Shown: piece after piece, positions 52,384-61,754 of the stretch
Layout: every line of letters begins with the position of its first letter
Numbering within the stretch: the stretch's first letter is position 1
DNA from: Cyclobacteriaceae bacterium
GTDB taxonomy: Bacteria; Bacteroidota; Bacteroidia; Cytophagales; Cyclobacteriaceae
NCBI GenBank assembly: GCA_030584025.1
Contig: CP129487.1
Coordinates: 1,488,001-1,552,000 of the forward strand
Direction of reading: 5' to 3'
DNA length: 64,000 nt
The notes under the pieces: model-generated
What the model was told of the DNA's origin: nothing
Databases searched by the model: none
Seen by the model: the letters and a program-made list of their open reading frames with translations, nothing else
Program-made: the position numbers and the translations under genes

Positions 52384-52848
52384 TTACTTGAAATGATATA
52401 GGAACACAATAGTAGCCGTAAAGGCCGGCTTCGGGTTATCCTTGATTTCCAGCGTTACCTTCATTTCAGTTTTTGCTATGCCGCGCAAGTTGGTAAGGGC
52501 TTGCAACACCACGCGTAACCTTACTTCCTGATTTACCAGCACCGGTTGGTTGAACTTTAAATTTTCGATGCCGTAGTTTACCAGCATGGTGTAGTTGTTC
52601 ACCTCGGCAATCTGGTCCCATAGGTGCGGTACCAACGATAGGGTTAAATAACCATGTGCAATTGTGGACTTAAATTGGCTTTCCGTTGCCGCCCGTTGCG
52701 GGTCGGTGTGAATCCATTGGTGGTCGAGGGTGGAATCGGCAAACAGGTTGATTTGCTCCTGCGTGATTTTGTGGTACTCAGATACCCCAAGTTCTTTACC
52801 GATGTGTTGCTCAAACTCGGCAAAGCTGTTGATGATAAGTTTCGGCAT
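52384..52848 (-). CDS. MaoC-like hotdog-fold hydratase
   Basis: 154 residues from ATG 52848 (MPKLIINSFAEFEQHIGKELG). Hydratase 2 signature: ITQEQINLFADSTLDHQWIHTDPQRAATESQFKSTIAHGYLTLSLVPHL, where Asp and His in the ADSTLDHQWIH segment are the catalytic pair. It hydrates trans-2-enoyl-CoA to 3-hydroxyacyl-CoA, in fatty-acid or PHA metabolism. It is upstream of the DUF3667 gene. Confidence 0.9.
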   Translation of the reverse strand: MPKLIINSFAEFEQHIGKELGVSEYHKITQEQINLFADSTLDHQWIHTDPQRAATESQFKSTIAHGYLTLSLVPHLWDQIAEVNNYTMLVNYGIENLKFNQPVLVNQEVRLRVVLQALTNLRGIAKTEMKVTLEIKDNPKPAFTATIVFLYHFK

Positions 52849-53018
52849 GGTGGTTAAAAATAGGAATTTTTTTGATGTCCAACTGCTGTACACCCCTGAA
52901 CAGTTGGGTGTACAGTACCGGATAGCAGGTAAATGAGTAGCTTGTGTTTAAGGGTGAAAATCAACGTATTACCATTGTGGTGCTGATTTTGTATAGCCCA
53001 ACGCAGACTTATTAACCT

Positions 53019-53219
53019 ATGCGTACACTCATAGCCGTTATTCTTTGGTTCATTTTATTGGTGCTGTGCTGGCCGTTGGCCCTCTTGCTGATCTTTCTCT
53101 TTCCACTGATCTGGTTGATCTTGCTTCCGTTTAAGATCATCGGGCTATCCATTAGCCTGGTGTTTCAATTCATAGGCGCCATTTTAATGTTTCCGTTTAA
53201 GGTGCTGGGGGTTAGGTAG
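53019..53219 (+). CDS. Small hydrophobic membrane protein
   Basis: 66 residues, about 80% hydrophobic: two to three helices (VILWFILLVLCWPLALLLIFLF, IWLILLPFKIIGLSISLVF). Similar tiny proteins with the R-T-L start and FP.IWL.LLPF motif are common in Bacteroidota genomes as hypotheticals. ATG at 53019; no promoter box seen. An inverted repeat follows. Confidence 0.65.
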   Translation: MRTLIAVILWFILLVLCWPLALLLIFLFPLIWLILLPFKIIGLSISLVFQFIGAILMFPFKVLGVR

Positions 53220-53229
53220 TGTTGCGATG

Positions 53230-53320
53230 AAATTCACTTTGCGCCTTGGCGCCTCAGCGGTTATTGATTCAGCAGTAAGCTTAAATTTTCACCGCAGAGG
53301 CGCAAGGACGCAAAGAATTT
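53230..53320. repeat. Long imperfect inverted repeat downstream of the small membrane protein
   Basis: The left arm (AAATTCACTTTGCGCC...GCCTCAGCGGT, 53230-53261) is matched on the other strand by the right arm (ACCGCAGAGGCGCAAGG...GCAAAGAATTT, 53291-53320) over about 30 bases with a few mismatches; the loop is 29 bases. Such CTTTGCG/CGCAAAG repeats are dispersed in many bacterial genomes. It lies between two convergent genes and may also terminate transcription. Confidence 0.75.
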
Positions 53321-53330
53321 AGTTCAATCA

Positions 53331-55208
53331 TTATTTTCTAACGATAGGCAATCTCACTACCGATGGGTATTTCTTCGAGTGATGGATAGTGTTTGTGGCT
53401 ACCACACCTGTAACTTCATCATAGTTGTTACCACCAGTATTTAAATTGCGTTCAAAGCGCGGGAAGTTGGAGCTCGACACTTCAATGCGAATGCGGTGAC
53501 CGGCTGCAAAGTAATTGCTGGTGCTCATCGGAGTCAGCTTTACTTCGTACACCTTTCCCTTTTCCATAAACACTTCCTTCTCATAGCCCTCACGGTAGCG
53601 AACCCGCTGAATCGTTTCATCCAGGTTATAGGCTTTCCCATCCGGATGCACATCAATAAGTTTAATGGTCACATCGGTATCTTTTACATCGCTCGACAAA
53701 TACAGCGTGGATTCAATAAACCCGCTTACTTCAATGCCTTCCTTCAATGGCTCGGATGTATAAACGAGAATATCGTCCCTCAATTCCATTTCCGATTGAT
53801 CAAATGCGCCACCTTGTACCGCATTGCCGGTACAGCAAACATTTCCGCCATGCGATTTTACCGGGTTCATTGGGTCGTATTTGAAGGTATCGGGGTTATC
53901 AGCAGACGGTGCTTTCGCTACGAGTTTACCATCACCGTTACGGGTGTTGGCCTTGCCTTCGCTGCTTAGAAAATAGTTTGTCATTACAGCATTTTTGGGT
54001 GGCCATGTGTCAGATATTTGCCATTTGTTACTGCCCATGGTATAGTATTGAACACGTGGTGTATTTTTCTTGAAATCATTTTGCTCACCTTTCAAAAGTA
54101 GATCAAACCATCCCCAGGTAAGCTCATCGTAGTTCAAGCGGGCATCGCCCACACTGCGCTCACCCACAATGGTATTTTCGGTTGCGCGTTTATAGGCGCA
54201 ATGCAGGGTAGGAGCAATAACCAGGTATTGGTTGTCTGCAATTTCTTTGTTCGGATTATTCCGAGCGTGATTGAATAAGGCCAGGTTCGGACTGGACGAC
54301 ACATCATACCAGGACACAAACCAATAGGCCGGCACATCCAGTGGCATGGTGTCGTGATATAGGCCACCCGTAAACCAGGCTGGGTCGTTTGGCTTACGCC
54401 TGATCATCTTTTCATACACGCCTTCCTGGCCGTTTACATTTTTGATAATGTCCTGTACGGGTAAATGCTGAAGCGCTTGTGCCCAATCCTGACGCGGCAT
54501 CTCTGTGGCCATATCGTAAAAACGTTGGATGCGGATCAGGTCTTGTTGCGTAATGTCTTTTGGTAGTGTGGGTTTGTATTTATCATTCTGTGTTCCATAG
54601 AGCCACGCGGTAAACAACATTTGCTGAGCTCCTCCGCGGTACCAGTTACCCTGTTCATAATATTCACCAACCTTACCAACACCGGCTCCGAATCCTTGTG
54701 CCACCATAGCAGCAAGAGCGGGGTGATTCAGTGATGCTACCGCCATTTGCCATTCGGCCGTAGAAGAACAACCGATCACGCCAATCTTTCCATTCGACCA
54801 CGGCTGTTTACTCATCCATTCAAAGGCATCGTAACCATCGGTAAGGGGTGTTCCCAGAATATCCCATTCGCCTTCAGAGAAAAAGCGGCCGCGTTCATTT
54901 TGAACTACGTAGGCGTAACCACGTTGGACTGCATCAATCGCAGCCTCAAGTGTGCGGGTCCGCATTTCGCCATCTACCCATGTGTTGAAATTGTATGGTG
55001 TTCGTGAAAATACAATTGGTACTTTGGCATTTCCTTTTGGGCGATAGATGTCGGTTGCCAGTCGCACACCATCGCGCATAGGCATCATCACTTTTTGATC
55101 GATGACGGCAATTTCTGCCAGCTTATTGTAAACATCTTGAGGATTTTGTTGGGCTGTTACCCCCAGTGCGAGTAAGCAAAGGAAGAAAAGGAGCAAATTT
55201 TTTTTCAT
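53331..55208 (-). CDS. CocE/NonD-family acyl hydrolase, secreted
   Basis: 625 residues. Signal peptide (KKNLLLFFLCLLALGVTAQ), then an X-Pro dipeptidyl-peptidase S15-type alpha/beta hydrolase: VMMPMRDGVRLATDIYRPKGN, VFSRTPYN, YAYVVQNERGRFFSEGEW, DAFEWMSKQPWSNGKIGVIGCSSTAEWQ with nucleophile Ser in GCSS (canonical GxSxG is changed to G-C-S-S), and a jelly-roll C-terminal domain (LYLSSDVKDTDVTIKLIDV). CocE relatives hydrolyse esters or beta-lactams. The minus-strand leader contains a structured GC-rich block. Confidence 0.92.
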   Translation of the reverse strand: MKKNLLLFFLCLLALGVTAQQNPQDVYNKLAEIAVIDQKVMMPMRDGVRLATDIYRPKGNAKVPIVFSRTPYNFNTWVDGEMRTRTLEAAIDAVQRGYAYVVQNERGRFFSEGEWDILGTPLTDGYDAFEWMSKQPWSNGKIGVIGCSSTAEWQMAVASLNHPALAAMVAQGFGAGVGKVGEYYEQGNWYRGGAQQMLFTAWLYGTQNDKYKPTLPKDITQQDLIRIQRFYDMATEMPRQDWAQALQHLPVQDIIKNVNGQEGVYEKMIRRKPNDPAWFTGGLYHDTMPLDVPAYWFVSWYDVSSSPNLALFNHARNNPNKEIADNQYLVIAPTLHCAYKRATENTIVGERSVGDARLNYDELTWGWFDLLLKGEQNDFKKNTPRVQYYTMGSNKWQISDTWPPKNAVMTNYFLSSEGKANTRNGDGKLVAKAPSADNPDTFKYDPMNPVKSHGGNVCCTGNAVQGGAFDQSEMELRDDILVYTSEPLKEGIEVSGFIESTLYLSSDVKDTDVTIKLIDVHPDGKAYNLDETIQRVRYREGYEKEVFMEKGKVYEVKLTPMSTSNYFAAGHRIRIEVSSSNFPRFERNLNTGGNNYDEVTGVVATNTIHHSKKYPSVVRLPIVRK

Positions 55209-55261
55209 TGTGTTTAGGTTATTTCTAATGTTAAAAGTTCAAGTTGCTTACATCACGACTA

Positions 55262-55380
55262 CAAATCTTCAGCATGCCCGGGCGACACCTCTTTCTATCT
55301 TTGGCCTGGCATTGGCATGTGCGGATAGAAAGCCGTGTTGACCGGGGATGCGGGGCCCTGCGGCCCTGGAGCAAAGAAAA
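55262..55380. other. GC-rich structured block upstream of the CocE-type gene, unknown
   Basis: Contains the inverted repeat CTTTCTATC (55291-55299)/GATAGAAAG (55324-55332) with a 24-base loop, and a hairpin GGGCC-CTGC-GGCCC near 55354-55370. TATCTTTG (55296-55303) on the plus strand matches a -7 box. Composition differs sharply from the AT-rich flanks. It could be an RNA leader of the CocE gene (minus strand), a small RNA (plus strand) or a decayed repeat. Confidence 0.35.
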
Positions 55381-55477
55381 TAGTTATAAAATCAAGTTCG
55401 TTTGATCAAGATGCGAAAACTTTTCATTGTATTTCAGGTTTTTATGCGAAATTGATTCAACATTTACGCAAACGGTA

Positions 55478-55729
55478 ATGGCTGGTTGTTCATCTGGTAA
55501 ACGATCTTACTTAAGCGAAGACATAGCGGTTGAAGCACTTATCGAAGTGCATATACAGTTCGACTATGGCAAGCGATCAGGCCCCATTGCGGTGTATCCA
55601 TGTGATGAATGTGGTCAGTTTCACCTTACGTCAACTGGTATCATGAATAAAAAACTTGAACAGTTTCTCTCAGACGGGACACTTCAAAAACTGCGTACCG
55701 CCAATAAGTGGTCTGGCAAATGGAAGTAG
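55478..55729 (+). CDS. Small protein with CxxC motif, unknown function
   Basis: 83 residues from ATG 55478 (MAGCSSGKRSYLSED); the longer frame from 55427 lacks coding character at its start. IAVEALIEVHIQFDYGKRSGPIAVYPCDECGQFHLTSTG shows a PCDECG..H set that could hold zinc with the first Cys. The rest is basic (KLRTANKWSGKWK). It resembles small CxxC hypotheticals found near phage or restriction-linked genes in Bacteroidota; uncertain. Confidence 0.65.
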   Translation: MAGCSSGKRSYLSEDIAVEALIEVHIQFDYGKRSGPIAVYPCDECGQFHLTSTGIMNKKLEQFLSDGTLQKLRTANKWSGKWK

Positions 55730-55751
55730 AAACTGTGTTCACTAAATCCTT

Positions 55752-56330
55752 TCAGTTCTTCGCAGGCGGATTAATCATAATATGCGCCCTGTGTGTTCCC
55801 GGATCCATGATCCACGGCATGCCGGGTGCTTCGGGTTTTAGGGGAAGTCCTGTGCTCTCCGCTGTGGCCCACGGGATGTAAACTACATATCTAAAATTTC
55901 CCTTTGTTACTTCACCTGTTTCAGCATTGTAGTTTTCGGAAGGAGCGGAGAACACCTGCAGGTTGGTGGCTTGCTTGGGCATGAATAGTTTTCCTGATTT
56001 TACTTCAACTTCCCGTATGTCAAAAATTTCCTGGAAGGATTTTCCTTGAGCTTTCAATTCGCGCCCACGCGCCATGAACGGTTCAAGGTCTTTATGATAA
56101 CAAGATACATTAAAGCCACTTGCTTTCGGATCATCCGTTATGCAAACAAATTCATTTGTTCCTTTTCGAAGCACAACAAACTCGCCTTTTGTATTGTAAC
56201 CATAAACCATCGCGCCATCCCGTTTGTCTTCCGGTGCGGCTAATACAGCAATTTTAATTTGGATTTCAGTAGAGGGTATCTGAGCGAACGATACGTGTAT
56301 AATCAGAAATAATAGGAAAGTAGTTTTCAT
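55752..56330 (-). CDS. Secreted protein of unknown function
   Basis: 192 residues with a signal peptide (KTTFLLFLIIHVSFAQ). Mature part: IQIKIAVLAAPEDKRDGAMVYGYNTKGEFVVLRKGTNEFVCITDDPKASGFNVSCYHKDLEPFMARGRELKAQ, ending PWIMDPGTHRAHIMINPP. No family recognised. The short ELKAQGKSFQEIFDIR helix and the HRAHI motif near the end stand out, but no catalytic assignment is possible. Confidence 0.7.
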   Translation of the reverse strand: MKTTFLLFLIIHVSFAQIPSTEIQIKIAVLAAPEDKRDGAMVYGYNTKGEFVVLRKGTNEFVCITDDPKASGFNVSCYHKDLEPFMARGRELKAQGKSFQEIFDIREVEVKSGKLFMPKQATNLQVFSAPSENYNAETGEVTKGNFRYVVYIPWATAESTGLPLKPEAPGMPWIMDPGTHRAHIMINPPAKN

Positions 56331-56404
56331 AATGGCTATTATTTTAATTCTCGTCTTATAACTTAAGTCTTATTACTTATGTCTTAAATCTAACGTCTAT
56401 CAAT

Positions 56405-57628
56405 TCAGGTTTTCTGTTTCTTTTTTTGTGCTGATGGGAATAATACGTTGTTCAGAATTAACCGGTATCCCGGAGAGTTTGGATGCAAATTCAAATCGGT
56501 GGCTGACCTGCCGCGACCGGGATAACCTTCCGGATCGTGACCACTGTAGAATGTCCAGAACCCTTTACCGAGTTCGTTAAACATGTACCGCACGTTCCCA
56601 GCTTCCTTGTTTTCGCCTAAAATCAGCACCTCTGGCTTTACCAATCCGCGATTAAAAGCTGTGGTCAATCCGCTGAATTCACGAATCATATGTTCGTGAT
56701 TTTGTGTTAGCAGGGAAGGAATAATATCCCATTTGGCGGAGAATGTAAATAATGAAAAATAGGAACCCATGGATCCGTAGCCGCGACCCACGTTAATGTC
56801 ACTGAACCGCCTGCTGTACGGTGGCTCAAGCACAAAGTTTTCAAAGGCGAGTGAAAGGGAGTAGTCTAGTGCCTGTTGTTGTGCTTCATCATCCGCTAAC
56901 TCAAATAAATCCAGGCCATTTACGGCCAATGCAACATCAATCGATTCAGCAGCCGAACACATGGCAAACAGGTAGCCACCGGAAGCACAAAAAGTTTTGA
57001 GCTGTTTTGCCACTTCCAGTTTCATAGCGGGCACCGATGAATACCCCAGTCGACCAGCGGTGGTTTCTTGAGTCTGGTATTCCAGCATGGCCGATTCGCG
57101 CCACCGGGCGCGTGCCGGTTGTCCGGTAAAGTCTTCATGGTGCAGGTGAACCCAATCGTAGCGGGCTAGCGCCTCGTTGTGTATTTCTTCATCATAAATA
57201 ATATCAAATGGAATTTCTGCGTACTCGAGTACGAGAATAACGGCATCCGTTTCATCCTGAATAAAATCGCTTTTGGGAGAATAAACAGCAATGCGGGGTA
57301 CTTTTTCGAGACGCACCACATTCATGTTTACGGCAGGACTTGATATCTCATTTAAAAGTGTATTGACTTTAGCGGCACTGATGATTTCGTATGAAATACC
57401 ACGCAGTTTACATTCTGTTTCAGCTTCTGCCGAATAAGAAAATAAAAAGCTGCCACCCCGATAGTTCAACAACCAATCAACTTCAGTTTGCCGTTGCAAC
57501 ATGAAATAGGCAAGTCCATAAGCTTTCAAGTGGTTGTGTTGGTGATCATCCATAGGGATGAGCATAGAATTGCTGAAGGCACTCCATGAATACACAACAC
57601 AGCAGATGACGAGGCAGATTTTTGTCAT
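56405..57628 (-). CDS. Asparagine-synthetase-B-like labelled secreted protein (no synthetase motifs seen)
   Basis: 407 residues from ATG 57628 (MTKICLVICC...FSNS, signal peptide). FSNSMLIPMDDHQHNHLKAYGLAYFMLQRQTEVDWLLNYRGGSFLF is the family start, often misnamed 'asparagine synthetase B' in Bacteroidota. No PP-loop or glutaminase residues are visible. VHLHHEDFTGQ, GGYLFAMCSAAESIDVALA and the C-terminal GKGFWTFYSGHDPEGYPGR are conserved-looking and suggest a GATase1/ThuA-like fold. True function unknown. Confidence 0.75.
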   Translation of the reverse strand: MTKICLVICCVVYSWSAFSNSMLIPMDDHQHNHLKAYGLAYFMLQRQTEVDWLLNYRGGSFLFSYSAEAETECKLRGISYEIISAAKVNTLLNEISSPAVNMNVVRLEKVPRIAVYSPKSDFIQDETDAVILVLEYAEIPFDIIYDEEIHNEALARYDWVHLHHEDFTGQPARARWRESAMLEYQTQETTAGRLGYSSVPAMKLEVAKQLKTFCASGGYLFAMCSAAESIDVALAVNGLDLFELADDEAQQQALDYSLSLAFENFVLEPPYSRRFSDINVGRGYGSMGSYFSLFTFSAKWDIIPSLLTQNHEHMIREFSGLTTAFNRGLVKPEVLILGENKEAGNVRYMFNELGKGFWTFYSGHDPEGYPGRGRSATDLNLHPNSPGYRLILNNVLFPSAQKKKQKT

Positions 57629-57703
57629 CGGTTTCCGGATCAATAGAATACACTAAAGCTCCGGAGATTTTCCGATAATATCAATTAAATAATGACCGAA
57701 GGG

Positions 57704-60700
57704 TTAGCGGATAATAATTCGTACGGTTTTAACAACGTGGCCATCGGAAACCTGGAGGAAATACAAACCCGGTGTATTTTGGGTGCCATCAATTGTCGCT
57801 TCCCGATTGTTTATCGGTTCAACCCGAATGTGCGCGTTACGCCCAAGCTGATCCAATAACTGAACCTGATTAAACTGAAAAGGTGAGCGCACCGTAAACA
57901 ATCCGGTTGATGGATTGGGAAAAACTTCCAACTCGCCACGCGGTTCAATGGTTACCGATACGACTTTTGAATAAGAGAATGTTCCATCAAAATCAGTTTG
58001 TTTTAGGCGGTAATAGGATAGTCCGGCAAAAGGCCCGTCATCAACGGCTGAATAATTTTTCAAAGATGTTGTGGTGCCTGCGCCATCCACTTGCAGCACC
58101 TGTTCCCATTTACTTCCGGTTTTAGAGCGCTCAACCGTAAAATAATCATTATTGGTTTCTGAGGCGGTTGTCCAGAACAAGTGAACCATTTGTTCACGCG
58201 CTTCAGCATAGAAAGTTTTGAGTTCAATGGGCAGCGGAGCACTCAGATCAGTATTACCTAAAGTAAACCGATCTCCATTTTGAAAATTAACTCCACTGAA
58301 TGAAATAACTCCGCCAGCGATCACCCCGCCACTAATGGGTGTCACATCATTATCAGAAAATCCATCGCCATCTCGGTCTATTAGCAGTCGTAAATTAGAT
58401 CCAATAGGGCTTCCACTTAATCCACTAATGTCAAATGAAATGGTTACGTTACCTACATCTCCGGTCTCGCTTATACGCCAAACCCGATTGAGCCGTTCAA
58501 GAATGGGGGCGCCAATGTCTGCAAAGTTGCTGGTGAGCGATGCATTATCATGTCCCCATAACAACCATTCATTGTTTGCTAAAGTTGGTCCCGCTACTGT
58601 CATGCGAACCATTCCGGTTCCCTTGGCATCCCGATGACTGGATCCATCACTGGCTTGTCCGATTCCTGCTACTTCATGGTCATAGTTTCCATTTCCTGGG
58701 TCATCCATTGTATACACATCATCAGCCCCTAATGTGATGCCATATTTCGCGCTTAAGTAGTTGTTAATAATTATTCGTTGAGCCGTGTTGATCGCATAAT
58801 TATAAACGATAAATTCATTAATGTATCCTCTTAGTCCGCCATTGGTTGTGTTTGTGTGCCTACCGATTCTGGGGCCTGGTGGTGTTGTGGCACCATCAGC
58901 ATCAGCCAGGTTTCCGCCTTCCTGCGCATTGTTATAGAACATCTGATAATTGACATTATAGTTCCTGCGCATTTGTATGATTTTCGTATTGGTATTAATG
59001 GCCGTAGTTCCCGTTATGCCACCTAGTCCACCACCCGCATTATTTCGCTTTTGATAGAAGTATCTGTTACCGGTTACAGGCTTAAGTGATACAAGTTCAT
59101 TCGTAACCGCAGTTCTGTCCAGAATAAAGTGACCGGCACCATCATTTGTTCCTCCTAATCCAACGCCAGCACCCAGTGTATCTCTGAAAACAATCAGGTA
59201 GGTATAGCTGCTTGTGCTTGCCATGCCCGGTGATGGGCCATCAATAAACAGGTCACCAGTAAAGCGCAAAGCAGCGTAACTATTTGCGCCATTGGTATGA
59301 AGTAACGGTCTGTTTCCGGCTGTGGCTTGTGTGGCGTGCCTGTTGTTTCCTGATCGGTCGTTCCATTGCCGGATTTGCTGACCATTGGTAGCTGGCGTTA
59401 CACCTACATCCGTAAACGTTCCGAAGTTGGCCATGTACCATATTGAATTCGAAGCTGCCTGACCAACGCCACCGGGTCCAACATTTCCAACAGCAGTACC
59501 GGTTCCTACAACTGGAAAACCCGAACAACCTGCTCCAATACAATTGATGGTAAAGGTTGAGCAAATCTGGGCCTGTGTTGCCCCATTGGTATAGGTAACC
59601 TGACTGCCGGCTCCATTCTGTAATGTGGCTGTTCCGCTTCCGCAGAGGGTGGCATTCGTAAAATCAATTATCAGATCATCTGTTGAGGTTGAGTTTGTAT
59701 TGATGATAGTGATGCTGTTACCGGTTAGTACAAGGTCGTCAAGACAGGTGAGTGTAGAAGTTGCATCAGCTTCCAGGTATCCAAGATTTACCAGGTTTGA
59801 TCCTAAAATAAATGAGCCTCCAGCCAAAACGTGTGTGTAGCCTTCAGTCATCATTTCAATACCGCTAACGGTAAGCGTCCCACCAATTTCAATATCACCC
59901 GTTTGGTAGAACATGGCAATGTTCGATGATACGAAAGGGCCAACATTGCTACGCCCAAGGTCATCAGGTGAAATACCACAGGCCATATTATCGGCAATGT
60001 TATTGATCGTAATGTTATGACCATTTAGAATAACAACATTATCATGGCGTTTGGGCCAAACACCCGCTGCAAGCGGTCCACCTGAACCATCCGAATTTGT
60101 TGTCCAGGAATTTGGGTCATCCCAATTGCCACCGGATGTAACATTTCTTGAATAATATGTGATTTGGCCCAATGCAACGCCATAGAAAACACATGGAACA
60201 TCATCGGGGAAGAAGCCGGTAGCCTGATTTCCACCTCCATCAGCTGTGGTCCAGTTAGTAGCATTTGCAATTTCTGAAGCGCAGTCGGCAATGGTTGAGG
60301 TGCAATTTGTATTGCCGGTATATACCATGACGTCTTCATCGCCTGTAATTGATATAGCATTTACACCTGTGGTGAGTCCCGTATTAGTTAATGTTCCGTT
60401 GGCACCAAATCCATCGTTTGCAATTGCGGAGAGAAATACGGTTGGTGTTGAAGCATCTGTGCCTAAAAACATATATAAGACCTCATTTCCGGCTCCAACA
60501 TCAAACCCTCCCGATCTCGAGACCGAACCAATATTTACAGTTGGAGTAGCAGAGGCGCTATTTTCCACTATCAGGACTGTTCCAGCAGGAATTGTATTTC
60601 CCGTATTATTAGACCATGTTATTGAGCCTTCACCAGCAACGAATGCGCCTCCGCCACCTATTGGGTTTCCATTCCATTCGCTATCATGGAAATAAATAGT

Positions 60701-60883
60701 TGTACCGTTAGCCACGTCAACAAATGTTACAAAGGCGAAACCATCTGTGCCATCTGCATTATAGCCGACAAACATCACCTGTCCGGCTGTTTGTGCCTGT
60801 GCATACGAAGAAAGAAACAGAAGACATGACATAAGCAGGATGGCCCTGCTAACAGAGATTAAAGTCCAACTAAGAATTCTCAT
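57704..60883 (-). CDS. Large secreted adhesin-like protein with T9SS C-terminal sorting domain
   Basis: 1059 residues. Signal peptide to about residue 31 (LLMSCLLFLSSYAQAQ). Beta-rich repeats and a lamin-tail-like start (GYNADGTDGFAFVTFVDVANGTTIYFHDSEW), a Gly-rich middle, a concanavalin/LamG-like domain (IWYMANFGTFTDVGV...YINEFIVYNYAINTAQRIIINNYLSAKYG, DUF8202-like), then DFDG..YYRLKQTDFDG. The last about 70 residues (LEVFPNPSTGLFTVRS...PGLYFLQVSDGHVVKTVRIIIR) are a type A T9SS sorting domain: the protein crosses the outer membrane by type IX secretion and is anchored or released. Confidence 0.92.
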   Translation of the reverse strand: MRILSWTLISVSRAILLMSCLLFLSSYAQAQTAGQVMFVGYNADGTDGFAFVTFVDVANGTTIYFHDSEWNGNPIGGGGAFVAGEGSITWSNNTGNTIPAGTVLIVENSASATPTVNIGSVSRSGGFDVGAGNEVLYMFLGTDASTPTVFLSAIANDGFGANGTLTNTGLTTGVNAISITGDEDVMVYTGNTNCTSTIADCASEIANATNWTTADGGGNQATGFFPDDVPCVFYGVALGQITYYSRNVTSGGNWDDPNSWTTNSDGSGGPLAAGVWPKRHDNVVILNGHNITINNIADNMACGISPDDLGRSNVGPFVSSNIAMFYQTGDIEIGGTLTVSGIEMMTEGYTHVLAGGSFILGSNLVNLGYLEADATSTLTCLDDLVLTGNSITIINTNSTSTDDLIIDFTNATLCGSGTATLQNGAGSQVTYTNGATQAQICSTFTINCIGAGCSGFPVVGTGTAVGNVGPGGVGQAASNSIWYMANFGTFTDVGVTPATNGQQIRQWNDRSGNNRHATQATAGNRPLLHTNGANSYAALRFTGDLFIDGPSPGMASTSSYTYLIVFRDTLGAGVGLGGTNDGAGHFILDRTAVTNELVSLKPVTGNRYFYQKRNNAGGGLGGITGTTAINTNTKIIQMRRNYNVNYQMFYNNAQEGGNLADADGATTPPGPRIGRHTNTTNGGLRGYINEFIVYNYAINTAQRIIINNYLSAKYGITLGADDVYTMDDPGNGNYDHEVAGIGQASDGSSHRDAKGTGMVRMTVAGPTLANNEWLLWGHDNASLTSNFADIGAPILERLNRVWRISETGDVGNVTISFDISGLSGSPIGSNLRLLIDRDGDGFSDNDVTPISGGVIAGGVISFSGVNFQNGDRFTLGNTDLSAPLPIELKTFYAEAREQMVHLFWTTASETNNDYFTVERSKTGSKWEQVLQVDGAGTTTSLKNYSAVDDGPFAGLSYYRLKQTDFDGTFSYSKVVSVTIEPRGELEVFPNPSTGLFTVRSPFQFNQVQLLDQLGRNAHIRVEPINNREATIDGTQNTPGLYFLQVSDGHVVKTVRIIIR

Positions 60884-60932
60884 TTGAATGGTCTAAATTC
60901 CTTTCAAATGTAAGAAATTCATTAAAAAGTGA

Positions 60933-61697
60933 CTAATTCGAATAATCCGGATACCAATTGCGCAACCTTACTTCGATTGATTCATTGCCCGCATTTACTA
61001 TTTTTTTGAATGCCTCTATATCGCTGAAGCCCCCCTGTCCGCGATAGTGAAAGGGATAGACAATCTTCGGTTTGAATTCCAAAACCGCACTGGCCGCTTG
61101 CTCCACCGTCATGGTAAAAGGCTGGTTCATGCAAACAAAAGCAATATCAATATCACTCAAGGCACGCATTTCGGCAATGTCTTCTGTGTCTCCAGAAATG
61201 TAGATACGCTTACCGCCCAATTCCAGTACGTACCCGTTGCCCCGGCCTTTCGGGTGGCGCGAATCTTCTGTTTCCGGAAGGTTATACATGGGTACAGCGG
61301 TTATGGTAATATCAAATTGTTTATGAGAAGCCCCATTCGACAGTGGAATGGTTTGGTTGGCGAGCTCTTCAGGCAGTTTTTCCCGAACGGCTTGGGGTGC
61401 AATGATCAGTGCGCGTGATGTCTCAATGGCTTTTAAGGTTTCGAGGTTCATGTGATCGCCATGGATGTCGGTGATCAGAATTAAATTAGGTGCGGCTAAT
61501 CCTTCAAACGCTTTAGCACCTCCATAGGGATCAACATAAATCGTCACATTGTTCCAGGTCATGGCCAGTGTAGCATGCAGAATGGGTTGGATAGTTAATT
61601 TTCCTGCAGAAGTTTCAATCACATCGGGTGCTGATCGCTGAGCTATGCCAGTACCAACGGAAAGTATAAGACATAGAACGGTTAATAGTTTTTTCAT
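60933..61697 (-). CDS. Secreted metallo-beta-lactamase-fold hydrolase (UlaG-like)
   Basis: 254 residues with a signal peptide (KKLLTVLCLILSVGTGIAQ). The UlaG/L-ascorbate lactonase-type motifs are TWNNVTIYVDPYGGAKAF, ILITDIHGDHMN (metal site: DxHxDH), ISGDTEDIAEM and YPFHYRGQGGFSDIEAF. It should use one or two divalent metals to hydrolyse phosphodiesters, lactones or amides. Substrate unknown. 50 bp downstream of it lies the T9SS gene on the same strand. Confidence 0.9.
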   Translation of the reverse strand: MKKLLTVLCLILSVGTGIAQRSAPDVIETSAGKLTIQPILHATLAMTWNNVTIYVDPYGGAKAFEGLAAPNLILITDIHGDHMNLETLKAIETSRALIIAPQAVREKLPEELANQTIPLSNGASHKQFDITITAVPMYNLPETEDSRHPKGRGNGYVLELGGKRIYISGDTEDIAEMRALSDIDIAFVCMNQPFTMTVEQAASAVLEFKPKIVYPFHYRGQGGFSDIEAFKKIVNAGNESIEVRLRNWYPDYSN

Positions 61698-61754
61698 CTA
61701 TACAGGTTTATACTGTACTAACAACGTTTACCACATTAGGTTTTTGTATTTCGC

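Noticed and set aside
53331..55208. Frameshift in the CocE-type gene because of the unusual GCSS nucleophile motif
   Set aside because: The reading frame is intact and family motifs on both sides are in register; the changed second residue of the nucleophile elbow is tolerated in the family.
56405..57628. Asparagine synthetase activity for the gene commonly labelled so
   Set aside because: Neither an N-terminal glutaminase Cys nor the ATP PP-loop motif is visible; the label is considered a carry-over.
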